Under the pieces are notes generated by a model. It did no database searches, was not told the DNA's origin, and was given only the letters and a program-made list of their open reading frames with translations. A program made the position numbers and the translations under genes. Below are positions 1-6,432 of a DNA stretch of 64,000 nucleotides, one piece after another. Position 1 is the first letter of the stretch. Every line of letters begins with the position of its first letter. Origin of the DNA: Arcanobacterium pinnipediorum (GTDB lineage: Bacteria > Actinomycetota > Actinomycetes > Actinomycetales > Actinomycetaceae); contig NZ_CP099547.1 in assembly GCF_023973165.1 (NCBI RefSeq), positions 1,888,278-1,952,277 on the forward strand, in the 5' to 3' direction.

Positions 1-426
1 CGCTACGTCCAAGTGAGGGGAGTTTCCTGCGGTTTGGTTGCCGTCGCTACCTGTAACTACGTCAGCTTTGGAGAGCCACACGTGAACGTCTGGACCATTG
101 GTAGTGTCAAGGTTTTCAAAAACGAGTTGGTGTTTGCCTGATTCGAGGCGAACAATTCGAGCCATACCAGTAGTGTCGTGGGCGTGGGTGACGAAGGTGC
201 CTTCTGCGATCACTGCCGGACCATTCGATTGATCCTCAGTTTGCTTCTCCATTGCACTATCGGTTTCTTTCGACGTGCCAGAATCGGTCTCAGACACGGA
301 AGGAATAGTAGGCAGGGCGTCGTTGACGTCCTTATCGATAAAAGCCAGCCAAGGCTTAAAAATCAAGGCCGCAGTAATTAAAACGACAAGGAGGATCGGT
401 GCAGCAATAAGGATAATTTTTTTCAT
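1..426 (-). CDS. DM13-domain membrane-anchored protein (partial, C-terminus outside window)
   Basis: An open frame runs from an ATG at 426 down to base 1 without a stop, so the C-terminus is cut off by the window edge. The first 25 residues are a lysine pair followed by a hydrophobic stretch, consistent with a membrane anchor or uncleaved signal. A Ser/Thr/Glu-rich linker follows. Near residue 75 the sequence turns into a recognisable DM13 domain: GTFVTHAHDTTGMARIVRL, later NLDTTNGPDVHVWLS. DM13 is an extracellular domain proposed to take part in redox or electron-transfer chemistry. The visible part is 142 codons; most of one DM13 domain is present. It is the only gene left of the mobile region and probably belongs to the resident chromosome. 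The family call rests on the motif; the function is inference. Confidence 0.7.
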   Translation of the reverse strand, partial: MKKIILIAAPILLVVLITAALIFKPWLAFIDKDVNDALPTIPSVSETDSGTSKETDSAMEKQTEDQSNGPAVIAEGTFVTHAHDTTGMARIVRLESGKHQLVFENLDTTNGPDVHVWLSKADVVTGSDGNQTAGNSPHLDVA

Positions 427-738
427 GAGAATCTTTCGTTATTTAATAAGTTGAAGCTAGGCCTGCGTCAGATGAAACTGTTGAAGGTTTCTCGACTTCT
501 TTATGAAGTCTTCAAGACCGCAGGTTTGCTTCTCGTTAAGGTCAACGTTACTTGTTTATGGTTTATTCCCGAAAAGTTAAAATCAGAATAATTTCGACAC
601 GCAGCCTCGGAGTTTTCCTATACTAAGTGGCAGCTTGCCGGAAGGTAGTATTGAAGTTAAGAATGCAAAGATGTTGGGCTTGAGGCCTAGCACGCACTTT
701 CAGGTAACTCGTGGCTCTGCTGCTCGGTCGCCAAGTTT
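427..738. other. gene-free stretch between DM13 gene and stray CRISPR repeat
   Basis: No convincing gene is seen. It should hold the promoter of the leftward DM13 gene. A TATACT hexamer at 619-624 could be a -10 element pointing right, but the -35 position (around 593-598, TTCGAC, 20 bases upstream) is poor. An imperfect inverted repeat, GACTTC...GAAGTC, lies near 498-512. Nothing else is recognised. Confidence 0.4.
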
Positions 739-767
739 GAAATACCCCCCGCGTATGCGGGGAAGAG
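739..767 (-). CRISPR. solitary CRISPR repeat, same sequence as the 3953 array
   Basis: A single copy of the array repeat, in the same orientation. It starts GAAATAC, has the CCCCGC/GCGGGG palindromic core and ends GGGGAAGAG. It differs from the array consensus by one extra C (six instead of five), making it 29 rather than 28 bases. No second repeat lies within 70 bases on either side. The array starts 3.2 kb away. The GGGGAAGAG end lies just before the ATG at 770 and may double as its ribosome binding site. Confidence 0.85.
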
Positions 768-769
768 AT

Positions 770-1060
770 ATGGTTATCGCAATTAGTCGATCCTATGAGT
801 ACGACGTTGTAGGAGCGCTCCTAGAACTCGGATTCATCACTAAACGCGACCTTACAGTTCAAAAAATTAAAGTCGCTCTCGCGGACGCTACAGACAAAGA
901 ACTCGTCGATGAGATCAGTCGCCGCCTAGAAAACGGCAACCGAGAAGAATTCGACAAGCCCCTACGCCCAGTCCCAGACCTTGACGACGACAGAAACTTG
1001 TCGGAGCCGGATATTAACCTAGAAGCAGCTTCACCACACGGATACGAATACGATCAATAA
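770..1060 (+). CDS. small hypothetical protein upstream of ImmA-type peptidase
   Basis: This codes for 96 residues. I chose the ATG at 770, right after the stray CRISPR repeat, because the longer frame from 635 would have to read through the repeat. No family is recognised. The protein is acidic. The first half looks globular, with a possible helical DNA- or protein-contact segment (FITKRDLTVQKIKVALADA), and the tail is rich in Asp, Pro and Glu. The motif YEYD occurs near both ends. The next gene, a metallopeptidase, starts 24 bases downstream on the same strand, so the two are probably co-transcribed. By analogy with ImmA/ImmR pairs this could be the regulator or antitoxin that the peptidase acts on. 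That is inference only. Confidence 0.5.
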   Translation: MVIAISRSYEYDVVGALLELGFITKRDLTVQKIKVALADATDKELVDEISRRLENGNREEFDKPLRPVPDLDDDRNLSEPDINLEAASPHGYEYDQ

Positions 1061-1084
1061 AAAGAAAGGCGACCCCTTTAACCC

Positions 1085-1462
1085 TTGACTCTCGAAGAAT
1101 TAGAACAATTCATTGAAAGCCACGGGGTCGCCGTAATCTATAAACCAAACCTACCAGTACCAGGATCATACAATCGCGAGATGAAAAGAATAGCGTTAAA
1201 CGCATGCCTACAATCCATGCCGAAGAACGCCATATCAACACTCGCCCACGAGTTCGCCCACCACCTGCTCGGCCACGATGGGCCACAACCACCAACCGAG
1301 GAAGAACGAGCAGACCGTCTAGCTGCACGCCTGCTCATCTCCCCTACCGAGTACGATTTAGCAGAAAAGCTCCACAATGGACACCCCTCAGCAATCGCCG
1401 AAGAACTCGACGTGACCTGCTGGATCGTCAAAGCCTACCAAAACACACTATGTGCGATATAG
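1085..1462 (+). CDS. ImmA/IrrE-family zinc metallopeptidase
   Basis: The protein has 125 residues and starts at a TTG preceded by AGAAAGGCG at about the right distance. The zinc-binding HExxH motif is present as HEFAHHLLGHD near residue 55. A following acidic helix, EEERADRLAARLLIS, is the usual third-ligand region of the family (E..AN/D..A..LL). ImmA/IrrE peptidases in mobile elements cleave the cognate repressor and switch on excision. Here the upstream 96-residue protein is the obvious candidate partner. The protein is short compared with most ImmA proteins but has all of the core. It ends with a few aromatic residues and a normal stop. Family call is firm; substrate is inferred. Confidence 0.75.
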   Translation: MTLEELEQFIESHGVAVIYKPNLPVPGSYNREMKRIALNACLQSMPKNAISTLAHEFAHHLLGHDGPQPPTEEERADRLAARLLISPTEYDLAEKLHNGHPSAIAEELDVTCWIVKAYQNTLCAI

Positions 1463-1581
1463 AATCGCTGCTAATGCTTGCTGGGGGTAATGTTTACTTA
1501 TCAGCTTCGAGGGCTTCCGTGTTGACACTGGCGTCTAGGTGAAGCGTATGCGCAACCTTCTCCAACGCTTGGACATTTCGA

Positions 1582-1627
1582 TAACCTAACTATTCCACTT
1601 GACATAGGTTAGATGGGGTAGTAAACT
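1582..1627 (+). promoter_or_regulatory. promoter with overlapping inverted repeat
   Basis: TTGACA at 1599-1604 is a perfect -35, and TAAACT at 1622-1627, 17 bases later, is an acceptable -10. The -35 is flanked by a 7-base inverted repeat, TAACCTA (1582-1588) and TAGGTTA (1605-1611), placed like an operator. It would drive the small genes from 1650 to 2194. Confidence 0.6.
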
Positions 1628-1649
1628 AATAATCAGAAAGGAGGTGAAC

Positions 1650-1760
1650 ATGATAGAACATGTAGGAGAAATCCTTGCCGGACTTGGAGCATTTCTAATA
1701 GGCATTGCAAAACTAATCGAAGTCACCAAGCCCAGCAAGAACAAAAAGAAGCGTAAATAG
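1650..1760 (+). CDS. 36-residue small membrane protein
   Basis: This is a tiny gene supported by an exceptionally strong ribosome binding site, AAAGGAGGTGA, 2-3 bases before the ATG and complementary to the 16S tail. The product begins MIEHVGEILAGLGAFLIG, a single amphipathic or membrane helix, and ends in a lysine-rich tail (KPSKNKKKRK). This layout, one helix plus a basic tail, is seen in small phage or toxin-type membrane peptides, but no family is recognised. It is the first gene after a good promoter, and a second small membrane protein and an HTH gene follow on the same strand. The strong initiation signal is what makes it credible; function is unknown. Confidence 0.6.
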   Translation: MIEHVGEILAGLGAFLIGIAKLIEVTKPSKNKKKRK

Positions 1761-1817
1761 CTTCAAATTTTCCCCTGAACCATCAGGGGAAACCCTCCTA
1801 GATAATATCTCGAAACC

Positions 1818-1979
1818 ATGAAAGAACTCAAAACGTACACAGGTACAGTAGCCATAGTCATAGGTGTGATCGTCGCATTCACAAGCTTACCAGTCCTCGC
1901 GAAAATTGTACTCGGAACAATCGGACTCGCTTGCGGTCTACATGCGCTCATAGTCACCCTCAAAGAACGGAAGAACTAA
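1818..1979 (+). CDS. 53-residue membrane protein
   Basis: The frame starts ATG at 1818 and ends at a TAA that overlaps the next start by one base (TAATG at 1977-1981). This overlap is the main evidence that it is real. The product has two hydrophobic segments, TVAIVIGVIVAFTSLPVLA and IVLGTIGLACGLHALIV, and a basic tail (KERKN), so it should be a hairpin in the membrane. No family is recognised. Its place between the 36-residue membrane peptide and the helix-turn-helix protein suggests a small operon carried by the integrative element. Phage holins have a similar size and layout, but no neighbouring endolysin is present, so that idea is weak. Confidence 0.55.
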   Translation: MKELKTYTGTVAIVIGVIVAFTSLPVLAKIVLGTIGLACGLHALIVTLKERKN

Positions 1980-2194
1980 TGCCCACACGCTACCTTTCGC
2001 TACACGGGTACGCCCAGCGCGTAGGCATCGCCTACAGTACAGCCCGAACCTACCAAAATCAGAAACGGCTAGCCCCACCAGACGCAATCATCGGAGAAGG
2101 AAATGCAACAACCTATGGTTGGCTCCCCGAAACTGTCGACAACTGGCAAATAAACCGTCCAGGGCGTGGTGCTAGAACCGACCTGCAAAAATAA
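1979..2194 (+). CDS. small helix-turn-helix protein (excisionase/MerR-like)
   Basis: The protein has 71 residues. The ATG at 1979 overlaps the stop of the upstream membrane protein, which sets the start. The sequence YLSLHGYAQRVGIAYSTA reads as a winged-helix DNA-binding module of the kind in excisionases and AlpA/MerR-type regulators. After it come a proline-containing wing and GWLPETVDNWQ, the typical end of these proteins where the residue-specific Trp packs on the wing. Excisionase-like proteins control integration versus excision, and recombinase remnants lie 1.2 kb downstream on the other strand, which fits. A role as a simple transcription regulator cannot be excluded. A strong terminator follows directly. 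Confidence 0.6.
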   Translation: MPTRYLSLHGYAQRVGIAYSTARTYQNQKRLAPPDAIIGEGNATTYGWLPETVDNWQINRPGRGARTDLQK

Positions 2195-2197
2195 ACA

Positions 2198-2246
2198 GTA
2201 AGCCCCAGCAAGCATTCTCGCCTGCTGGGGCTTACCTATTGTTTTA
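2198..2246. terminator. strong stem-loop terminator between convergent genes
   Basis: A 13-base perfect stem, GTAAGCCCCAGCA (2198-2210) and its complement (2223-2235), is followed by CTATTGTTTT. It lies just after the HTH gene stop and abuts the end of the leftward gene at 2244, so it can serve both directions. Confidence 0.85.
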
Positions 2247-2621
2247 AAACGCTAGGTGATAAATGTTAATACCCAAAACTAAAAGAATTCCTACACACAG
2301 AGCCGCTGTAAATAAGAAATCAGCCCAAAAACAAACCTGAAACAACCACCGATGCTGATCCATCATCGCATCCACACAACTACGAGCACTACGACGCTTA
2401 GGGAAAGACCGCACAGCATAAGCCTCAAACAAGGCAAGGAACGGGCGTAGCCGGGTCATAGACACAAACGAACTCAAACTGCCGTCATGCCCAGTTTCGT
2501 CTTTACCTTCGAACTTTTGAGTTTCACTCACTTGCCGAGGGCTAATATCTGTGCGAGACTTCGGCGCATCATCAGCAGCCGGCATTTGATTATCGTCCAG
2601 AGACGAGCCTTTATACTCCAA
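2244..2621 (-). CDS. hypothetical protein with C-terminal membrane segment
   Basis: I take the TTG at 2621, which is preceded by GAAGGAAA and overlaps the end of the upstream peptidase gene by 11 bases, giving 125 residues. The ORF could also begin earlier at 2660 or at an internal ATG near 2585. The N-terminal half is polar and probably disordered (Asp, Ser, Lys rich). The C-terminal third has a hydrophobic stretch, LFTAALCVGILLVLGINIY, that should cross the membrane. No family is recognised. The translational overlap with an ImmA-type gene implies joint expression. It may be the membrane partner or sensor of that peptidase, but nothing in the sequence proves this. Confidence 0.5.
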   Translation of the reverse strand: MEYKGSSLDDNQMPAADDAPKSRTDISPRQVSETQKFEGKDETGHDGSLSSFVSMTRLRPFLALFEAYAVRSFPKRRSARSCVDAMMDQHRWLFQVCFWADFLFTAALCVGILLVLGINIYHLAF

Positions 2622-3123
2622 GGAGTTTCCTTCTATACTGCAAAGCAGCAAGCGACACATCGAAATAGTCAGCCAGAAGAAGCTCAGCTAGAACCCGCCC
2701 ATAAGCAGAGTCGCTATTTTCTAATTTTCTCCTCAACTCTGGCGCTGGCATCAGTAATTCGGCCGCAAACTCATTCGCATAAATCTCTGACGCAGTACCG
2801 CGTCCCTCATCAGAACGTGCATCAACGAAGTCACCAGACTCATCTCGATGACTAACGAGATGCCCAACCTCATGAGCACACGTGAAGCGTTGCCGATTAG
2901 TGCTCTGGTCGCGATCGATATAAATATCTGCCTCCATGTCTGTTTTACGGAGCATACCGTAAACGTCATCGCCAAGCTCAGACATAAACACAGACGCACC
3001 CAGCTTTCGAGCAATAACAATCGGATCGACAGGATATTCGCCATTCCAATGCACTTCAAGAACATCTGCCGCGTCCTTACGCGCCATTTCACGGATTTCA
3101 CCGACAGTTTTACCAGTAAACAC
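2611..3123 (-). CDS. ImmA/IrrE-family metallopeptidase
   Basis: The protein has 170 residues. The GTG start at 3123 is preceded by GGGAGGTG at a spacing of about 8. The zinc motif is plain: CAHEVGHLVSH near residue 85, followed by EIYANEFAAELLMP, the third zinc ligand helix. The first 60 residues are the usual N-terminal helical part (PVDPIVIARKLGASVF). This is the standard length of the family, unlike the shorter relative at 1085. Such enzymes cleave phage or ICE repressors in response to a signal. Its promoter region holds two palindromes, so it is likely repressor-controlled. It is followed by an overlapping membrane-protein gene. The two ImmA genes of this region are different in sequence, so they are not a recent duplication. 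Confidence 0.85.
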   Translation of the reverse strand: MFTGKTVGEIREMARKDAADVLEVHWNGEYPVDPIVIARKLGASVFMSELGDDVYGMLRKTDMEADIYIDRDQSTNRQRFTCAHEVGHLVSHRDESGDFVDARSDEGRGTASEIYANEFAAELLMPAPELRRKLENSDSAYGRVLAELLLADYFDVSLAALQYRRKLLGV

Positions 3124-3156
3124 TTTTCACACCTCCCACCATTCTCCTGTAAGTCA

Positions 3157-3196
3157 TTATAAGACTAACAGGGGTCTTATTGTCTAAATATAGACA
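3157..3196 (-). promoter_or_regulatory. promoter and operator-like palindromes of the ImmA gene
   Basis: On the minus strand TATAAT (3157-3162 reversed) is a perfect -10. TAGACA about 19 bases upstream is a fair -35. The -35 lies inside a palindrome, TGTCTA-4 bases-TAGACA (3181-3196), and a second inverted repeat AAGAC...GTCTT spans 3161-3178 between the two boxes. This is the layout of a repressor-controlled promoter. Confidence 0.6.
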
Positions 3197-3204
3197 CTGA
3201 TAGC

Positions 3205-3436
3205 CGGCAAAAACACTGACAGGGAGGTGTGGGTAAGGATTTTGGCGATCTGCTCGCCAGTGAGGTACATTTTTTCTTTCTTGGCTTAGTCGCGTGGTAT
3301 TTTCACGCCTTAGCGGGATTCGTGCTGATAATTCCTTGCTCGATAGCGTATTCGCACATGGACGATAAGATACCTTGGGCGTTGCGTATGCTTTTTGGTG
3401 AATAGAATCCGCCTGTGCTCGTCAAGAAAATCAACC
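3205..3436 (-). pseudogene. decayed tyrosine recombinase, core-binding region
   Basis: On the minus strand from about 3436 one frame reads STGGFYSPKSIRNAQGIL then a helix SSMCEYAIEQGIISTNPAKA, which is the SAM-like DNA-binding domain of phage integrases, ending in the conserved NPA turn. A frameshift and a stop follow. In the next frame MYLTGEQIAKILTHTS reads as the beginning of the catalytic domain. There is no room for the catalytic domain afterwards. This is a broken piece of an integrase, distinct from the catalytic-domain fragment that lies upstream on the same strand. Confidence 0.6.
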
Positions 3437-3445
3437 AATCGCGAT

Positions 3446-3952
3446 TCACTCGATAGCTGACACCTCAACAGGAGGCGCCTCCAAATGCAAGCCCTCTGCC
3501 ATACCCTGCAACGCGCGCTCCATGTGCCCACTATTTGACACGCGTATAAGCCATGCTCATTGCTACCGTCGAATGTCCCATGATCGCTTTAATAATCTCC
3601 GGGTCAACACCAATAGTTAACAACAGCGTTGCAGTCGTGTTGCGGATTTCGTGCCCCACATAATACCTCTGACCTTTATGTACGTCCGCCTGGTCTTGGA
3701 GCTTACGCCACTGTGCGCCGTCATACTTCTTATTGCGTATCCTGCCATCCTGTAGCGGCCACACTAACCCGTGAGGAGGCGGCGGTGAAACAGCTTTCCA
3801 CGCCTCTAGATAGCTGCGAACTACGGGGATCATAGGGATAACGAAATTCTTGCCCCGTCCGCGAATATTTTTTGTGGGTACGAGGTGATAGGTGCCCTCT
3901 AGCTGTTGATAGTCGTAGCCGTCTGGATAGTCGAACGTTCCAAGCTCTTTGT
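3446..3952 (-). pseudogene. truncated tyrosine recombinase, catalytic domain
   Basis: Reading leftward from the edge of the CRISPR array, the frame opens directly out of the first repeat and encodes the C-terminal half of a phage-type integrase. Seen are the strand VPTKNIRGRGKNFVIP, the HEIRNTTATLLL box with His and Arg of the active site, GHSTVAMSMAYTRV with the second His and the nucleophilic Tyr. The frame stops at 3531, but the expected tail (SNSGHMERALQGMAEGL) continues in the next frame to 3448, so there is a small indel after the Tyr. The N-terminal half is missing and the reading frame fuses with the CRISPR repeat. It cannot work as an integrase as it stands. Confidence 0.75.
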
Positions 3953-4583
3953 GAAATACCCCCGCGTATGCGGGGAAGAGTCACTTGATTAAAACCCCTC
4001 GGAGTATCACAGAGAAATACCCCCGCGTATGCGGGGAAGAGTATCGCAAGAACGTCAGTTCATCTTGCTCGAGGGAAATACCCCCGCGTATGCGGGGAAG
4101 AGTCTGCCAGTAAAAGCTGATTTACTAGCGAAATACCCCCGCGTATGCGGGGAAGAGGGCAAGATAATATTACGCATGACGTAGAGTGGGGAAATACCCC
4201 CGCGTATGCGGGGAAGAGCAGCGTGGCAGCCGGGAAATATCGCTAGCTTGGAAATACCCCCGCGTATGCGGGGAAGAGCGGCTACGAGCACCATTCCAAT
4301 GGTTGCGTTATGGAAATACCCCCGCGTATGCGGGGAAGAGTTTCCTTGAACTTCGCTAAATGCCCATGCTTCGGAAATACCCCCGCGTATGCGGGGAAGA
4401 GTGTGAGTTTAGGACGCGGTACACCGATTCTTGGGAAATACCCCCGCGTATGTGGGGAAGAGACCGGTAAAGGACAACTGTACTTCATTAACAAGGAAAT
4501 ACCCCCGCGTATGCGGGGAAGAGCTAACGAGTCTGCGTTGAGCGGGAAGTCGTGTGGGAAATACCCCCGCGTATGCGGGGAAG
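3953..4583 (-). CRISPR. type I-E-like CRISPR array, 11 repeats and 10 spacers, leaderless
   Basis: Repeats of 28 bases (29 in most copies, where a G precedes) begin at 3953, 4014, 4075, 4130, 4191, 4251, 4313, 4374, 4435, 4496 and 4558. Each starts GAAATAC, has a CCCCGC/GCGGGG palindrome and ends GGGGAAGAG. Repeat 9 has one C-to-T change in the stem; repeat 11 is cut after 26 bases by an IS. Spacers are 32-34 bases except the third (4103-4129), which is only 27. Read on the minus strand the repeat matches the type I-E form (CTCTTCCCCGC...), so the leader should lie to the right, where there is none. No cas gene is found in the window. Confidence 0.95.
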
Positions 4584-4605
4584 TGAAGTGCCCCGGGTTT
4601 TGTTC

Positions 4606-5528
4606 CTAGGCACGTGCCTTGATTTCTATTATTTCATGGCCGGTGTTGCCGTTCCAAAACTCCTGTTCAACCTCAGCCGGTGTACGGTAGCCCAAGCTCT
4701 GGTGAAGTCGTGACTCGTTCCACCACGAAACCCATTCAAACGTCGCGATTTCTACGTCAACCACGTCCGCCCATGACCGCCTATGAATCAGCTCATTCTT
4801 GTAAGAACCGTTGACGTTCTCAGCCAAAGCATTGTCATAGGAATCGCCAACCGTCCCTGTCGAGGCAGTAATCCCATGCTCGGCAAGACGCTCATTGTAA
4901 ACAATGGACACATACTGCGAGCCGTGGTCTGAATGGTGAATCAGCCCAGTTGTTTTCTTCGCACATACGATCGCCTGATTGAGCGCCTGCAACGGCAACG
5001 CTTCAGTTCGCATTGAACCGACTAGCGCCCACCCGACAATCCGTCGGGAGAACACATCGGTCACAAAAGCGGTGTAGACAAACCCCTTACGGGTACGGAC
5101 ATAGGTAATGTCACCCCACCCACAACCGATTCGGCCTCGGAGCTCGAAATTCACGTTTCACCAAGTCCGGGCGAGTATCTAGCCCCCGAGGTTTGCGAGT
5201 TGTCACAGGCAAGCGGCCCTTACCTTTACCACTAACTCCAGCAAGGCGCATCAAACGAGCGGTTTGCTCACGACCAATATCGATCCCCTCATGGCGCAAC
5301 GCGTGCCACATCTTACGAATCCCGTAGACATTGTAGTTACTTTCATGAACCTCAACGATATGCACTATCGGCAGCAGCATCACGCAGGCTACGAGCACTC
5401 ACACCACGGGATTTTGATTGACGATAGCCACGAGAAGTGATGAAACCACCAACACGGTGAGTGTTTAACGTCTTGCAGATGAACTCGACAGAGAAACGAT
5501 TTCGATACTCATCAATGAACCGAATCAT
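4606..5528 (-). pseudogene. IS3-family transposase OrfB, two frameshifts
   Basis: The intact gene would start at the ATG at 5528 (ATGA overlap with OrfA) and end at 4606. It carries the IS3 DDE integrase core: DITYV (first Asp), HSDHGSQY (second Asp) and DSYDNALAEN (Glu). Frame is lost twice. Near 5370-5382, GCTGCTG in the helix SLRDAA shifts the frame before IVHIVEVHES. Near 5115-5118, an extra G in a run of four after NRLWVG breaks the frame just before DITYV. The remaining pieces align well with IS3/IS150-type OrfB. With both shifts the element cannot make a full OrfB, so this copy should be immobile unless helped by another copy. Confidence 0.85.
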
Positions 5529-5842
5529 TTCCGACGTTTCGGGTCGAGTTCCGACGCGAAAAAAGCCGACGCTGCTTTCAACAACTCATTAGTATCGCGA
5601 AGCTCCTGATTTTCACGGCGTAGCCGCGCATTTTCGACTTCCAAGTCCTCCGGCAAGCGTTCAAGAACGCGTCCTTCACGACGAGCTACCTGAGTCCATT
5701 GCCGAGCAGTGTGCCAAGAAACACCTAGTTTCGGTGCCACAATCTTGCACGCTTCTTGCAAGGAAACATTCTCCGCCACAATACGGTCTTCTACCAAGCG
5801 GACGACGCGATCCTTCGCATCCTGATCAAATTTCTTTGGCAT
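5525..5842 (-). CDS. IS3-family transposase OrfA
   Basis: The protein has 105 residues and begins MPKKFDQDAKDRVVRLVED, the standard N-terminus of IS3 OrfA (Tnp_1/HTH_Tnp). A helix-turn-helix follows (ACKIVAPKLGVSWHTARQW), then a leucine-zipper coiled coil, LEVENARLRRENQELRD, that mediates OrfA-OrfB dimer formation, ending ELDPKRRK. It binds the IS ends. It is complete. Normally OrfA and OrfB are joined by ribosomal frameshifting; here OrfB starts with an ATGA overlap instead. Confidence 0.9.
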   Translation of the reverse strand: MPKKFDQDAKDRVVRLVEDRIVAENVSLQEACKIVAPKLGVSWHTARQWTQVARREGRVLERLPEDLEVENARLRRENQELRDTNELLKAASAFFASELDPKRRK

Positions 5843-5895
5843 AGTCCAGATTATCCCATCTACTCAAACGGAACAAAACCTGGGACACTTCAAAG

Positions 5896-6242
5896 TCACC
5901 GGCTGGGATAAAAATGTTGAACCAACTCTTGCTGTTCCCGTAACAGCTGGTTTACGGGGTGCGTGCCGTAATAAGGGCTGGCAGTCACATCCGTTTGAGG
6001 GCTGGTTTATGTGTTATCCGGCGTTGGTTGTGCCACGTGCGAGGGGGTTGAAGATGCGTGCTCCGGTTGATTGGAAAGAAGCACGTGCTCACACGCCCGG
6101 CCTTGATGATGAGATGGTTGAAGAGTTCTTCACCCACCAACTACCTTCTTCCCCACTTAGTCCACCACCACACTTGTTAGAAGATGGTCCACGCATACTC
6201 CCGCGACGTAGTATCTTCACCCATGCTGACTTCACCTGGTAA
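5896..6242 (+). pseudogene. 3' fragment of the 415-residue immunity-like membrane protein family
   Basis: The reading frame opens straight after the IS target duplication and runs TGWDKNVEPTLAVPVTAG to FTHADFTW at 6242. It is nearly identical to the last 115 residues of the gene at 12579-13829. The whole N-terminal part, including all membrane segments, is missing. It has no start of its own in a sensible place (an internal ATG at 6009 is just a conserved Met). It is one of three copies of this family in 8 kb. Its left junction lies at TCACCGG, inside the family sequence, where it is joined to a CRISPR repeat. Confidence 0.85.
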
Positions 6243-6432
6243 CACCACACCACCAACACCGCCGTCGTCAAATTTTCCTCACTGACACACGAGATTAATT
6301 CAGCAGTAGGTTAACGCAACAGAAACGCTTCTCGGAACACCGATACAACGAACTGGTTGATTTAAACGAGTAATTTTGTTGCAGATCACTGGGAATATTG
6401 TATGTCGAGCGTGAGGTTCGTTAGTCGATAGA

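Larger units (their letters stand above)
4584..5892 (-). mobile_element. IS3-family insertion sequence, 1309 bp
   Basis: The ends are imperfect inverted repeats of 23 bases (two mismatches), beginning TGAAGTG at 4584 and, on the other strand, at 5892. The element is flanked by a 3-bp direct repeat AAG at 4581-4583 and 5893-5895, the size typical of IS3. It holds OrfA and a frameshifted OrfB on the minus strand. It interrupts the last CRISPR repeat on the left and is followed on the right by an immunity-gene fragment. Confidence 0.9.

Noticed and set aside
635..769. 5' extension of the 770 gene to 635
   Set aside because: It would translate the stray CRISPR repeat (YPPRMRGR); there is no good ribosome site at 635 and the ATG at 770 is better placed.
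2487..2855. Plus-strand frame opposite the ImmA and membrane-tail genes
   Set aside because: It lies antisense to two genes supported by motifs and overlap; no family match.
4055..4609. Open frames on both strands across the CRISPR array (PRVCGE, YAGVF repeats)
   Set aside because: They are translations of the repeats and spacers; no start signals and no conserved protein.
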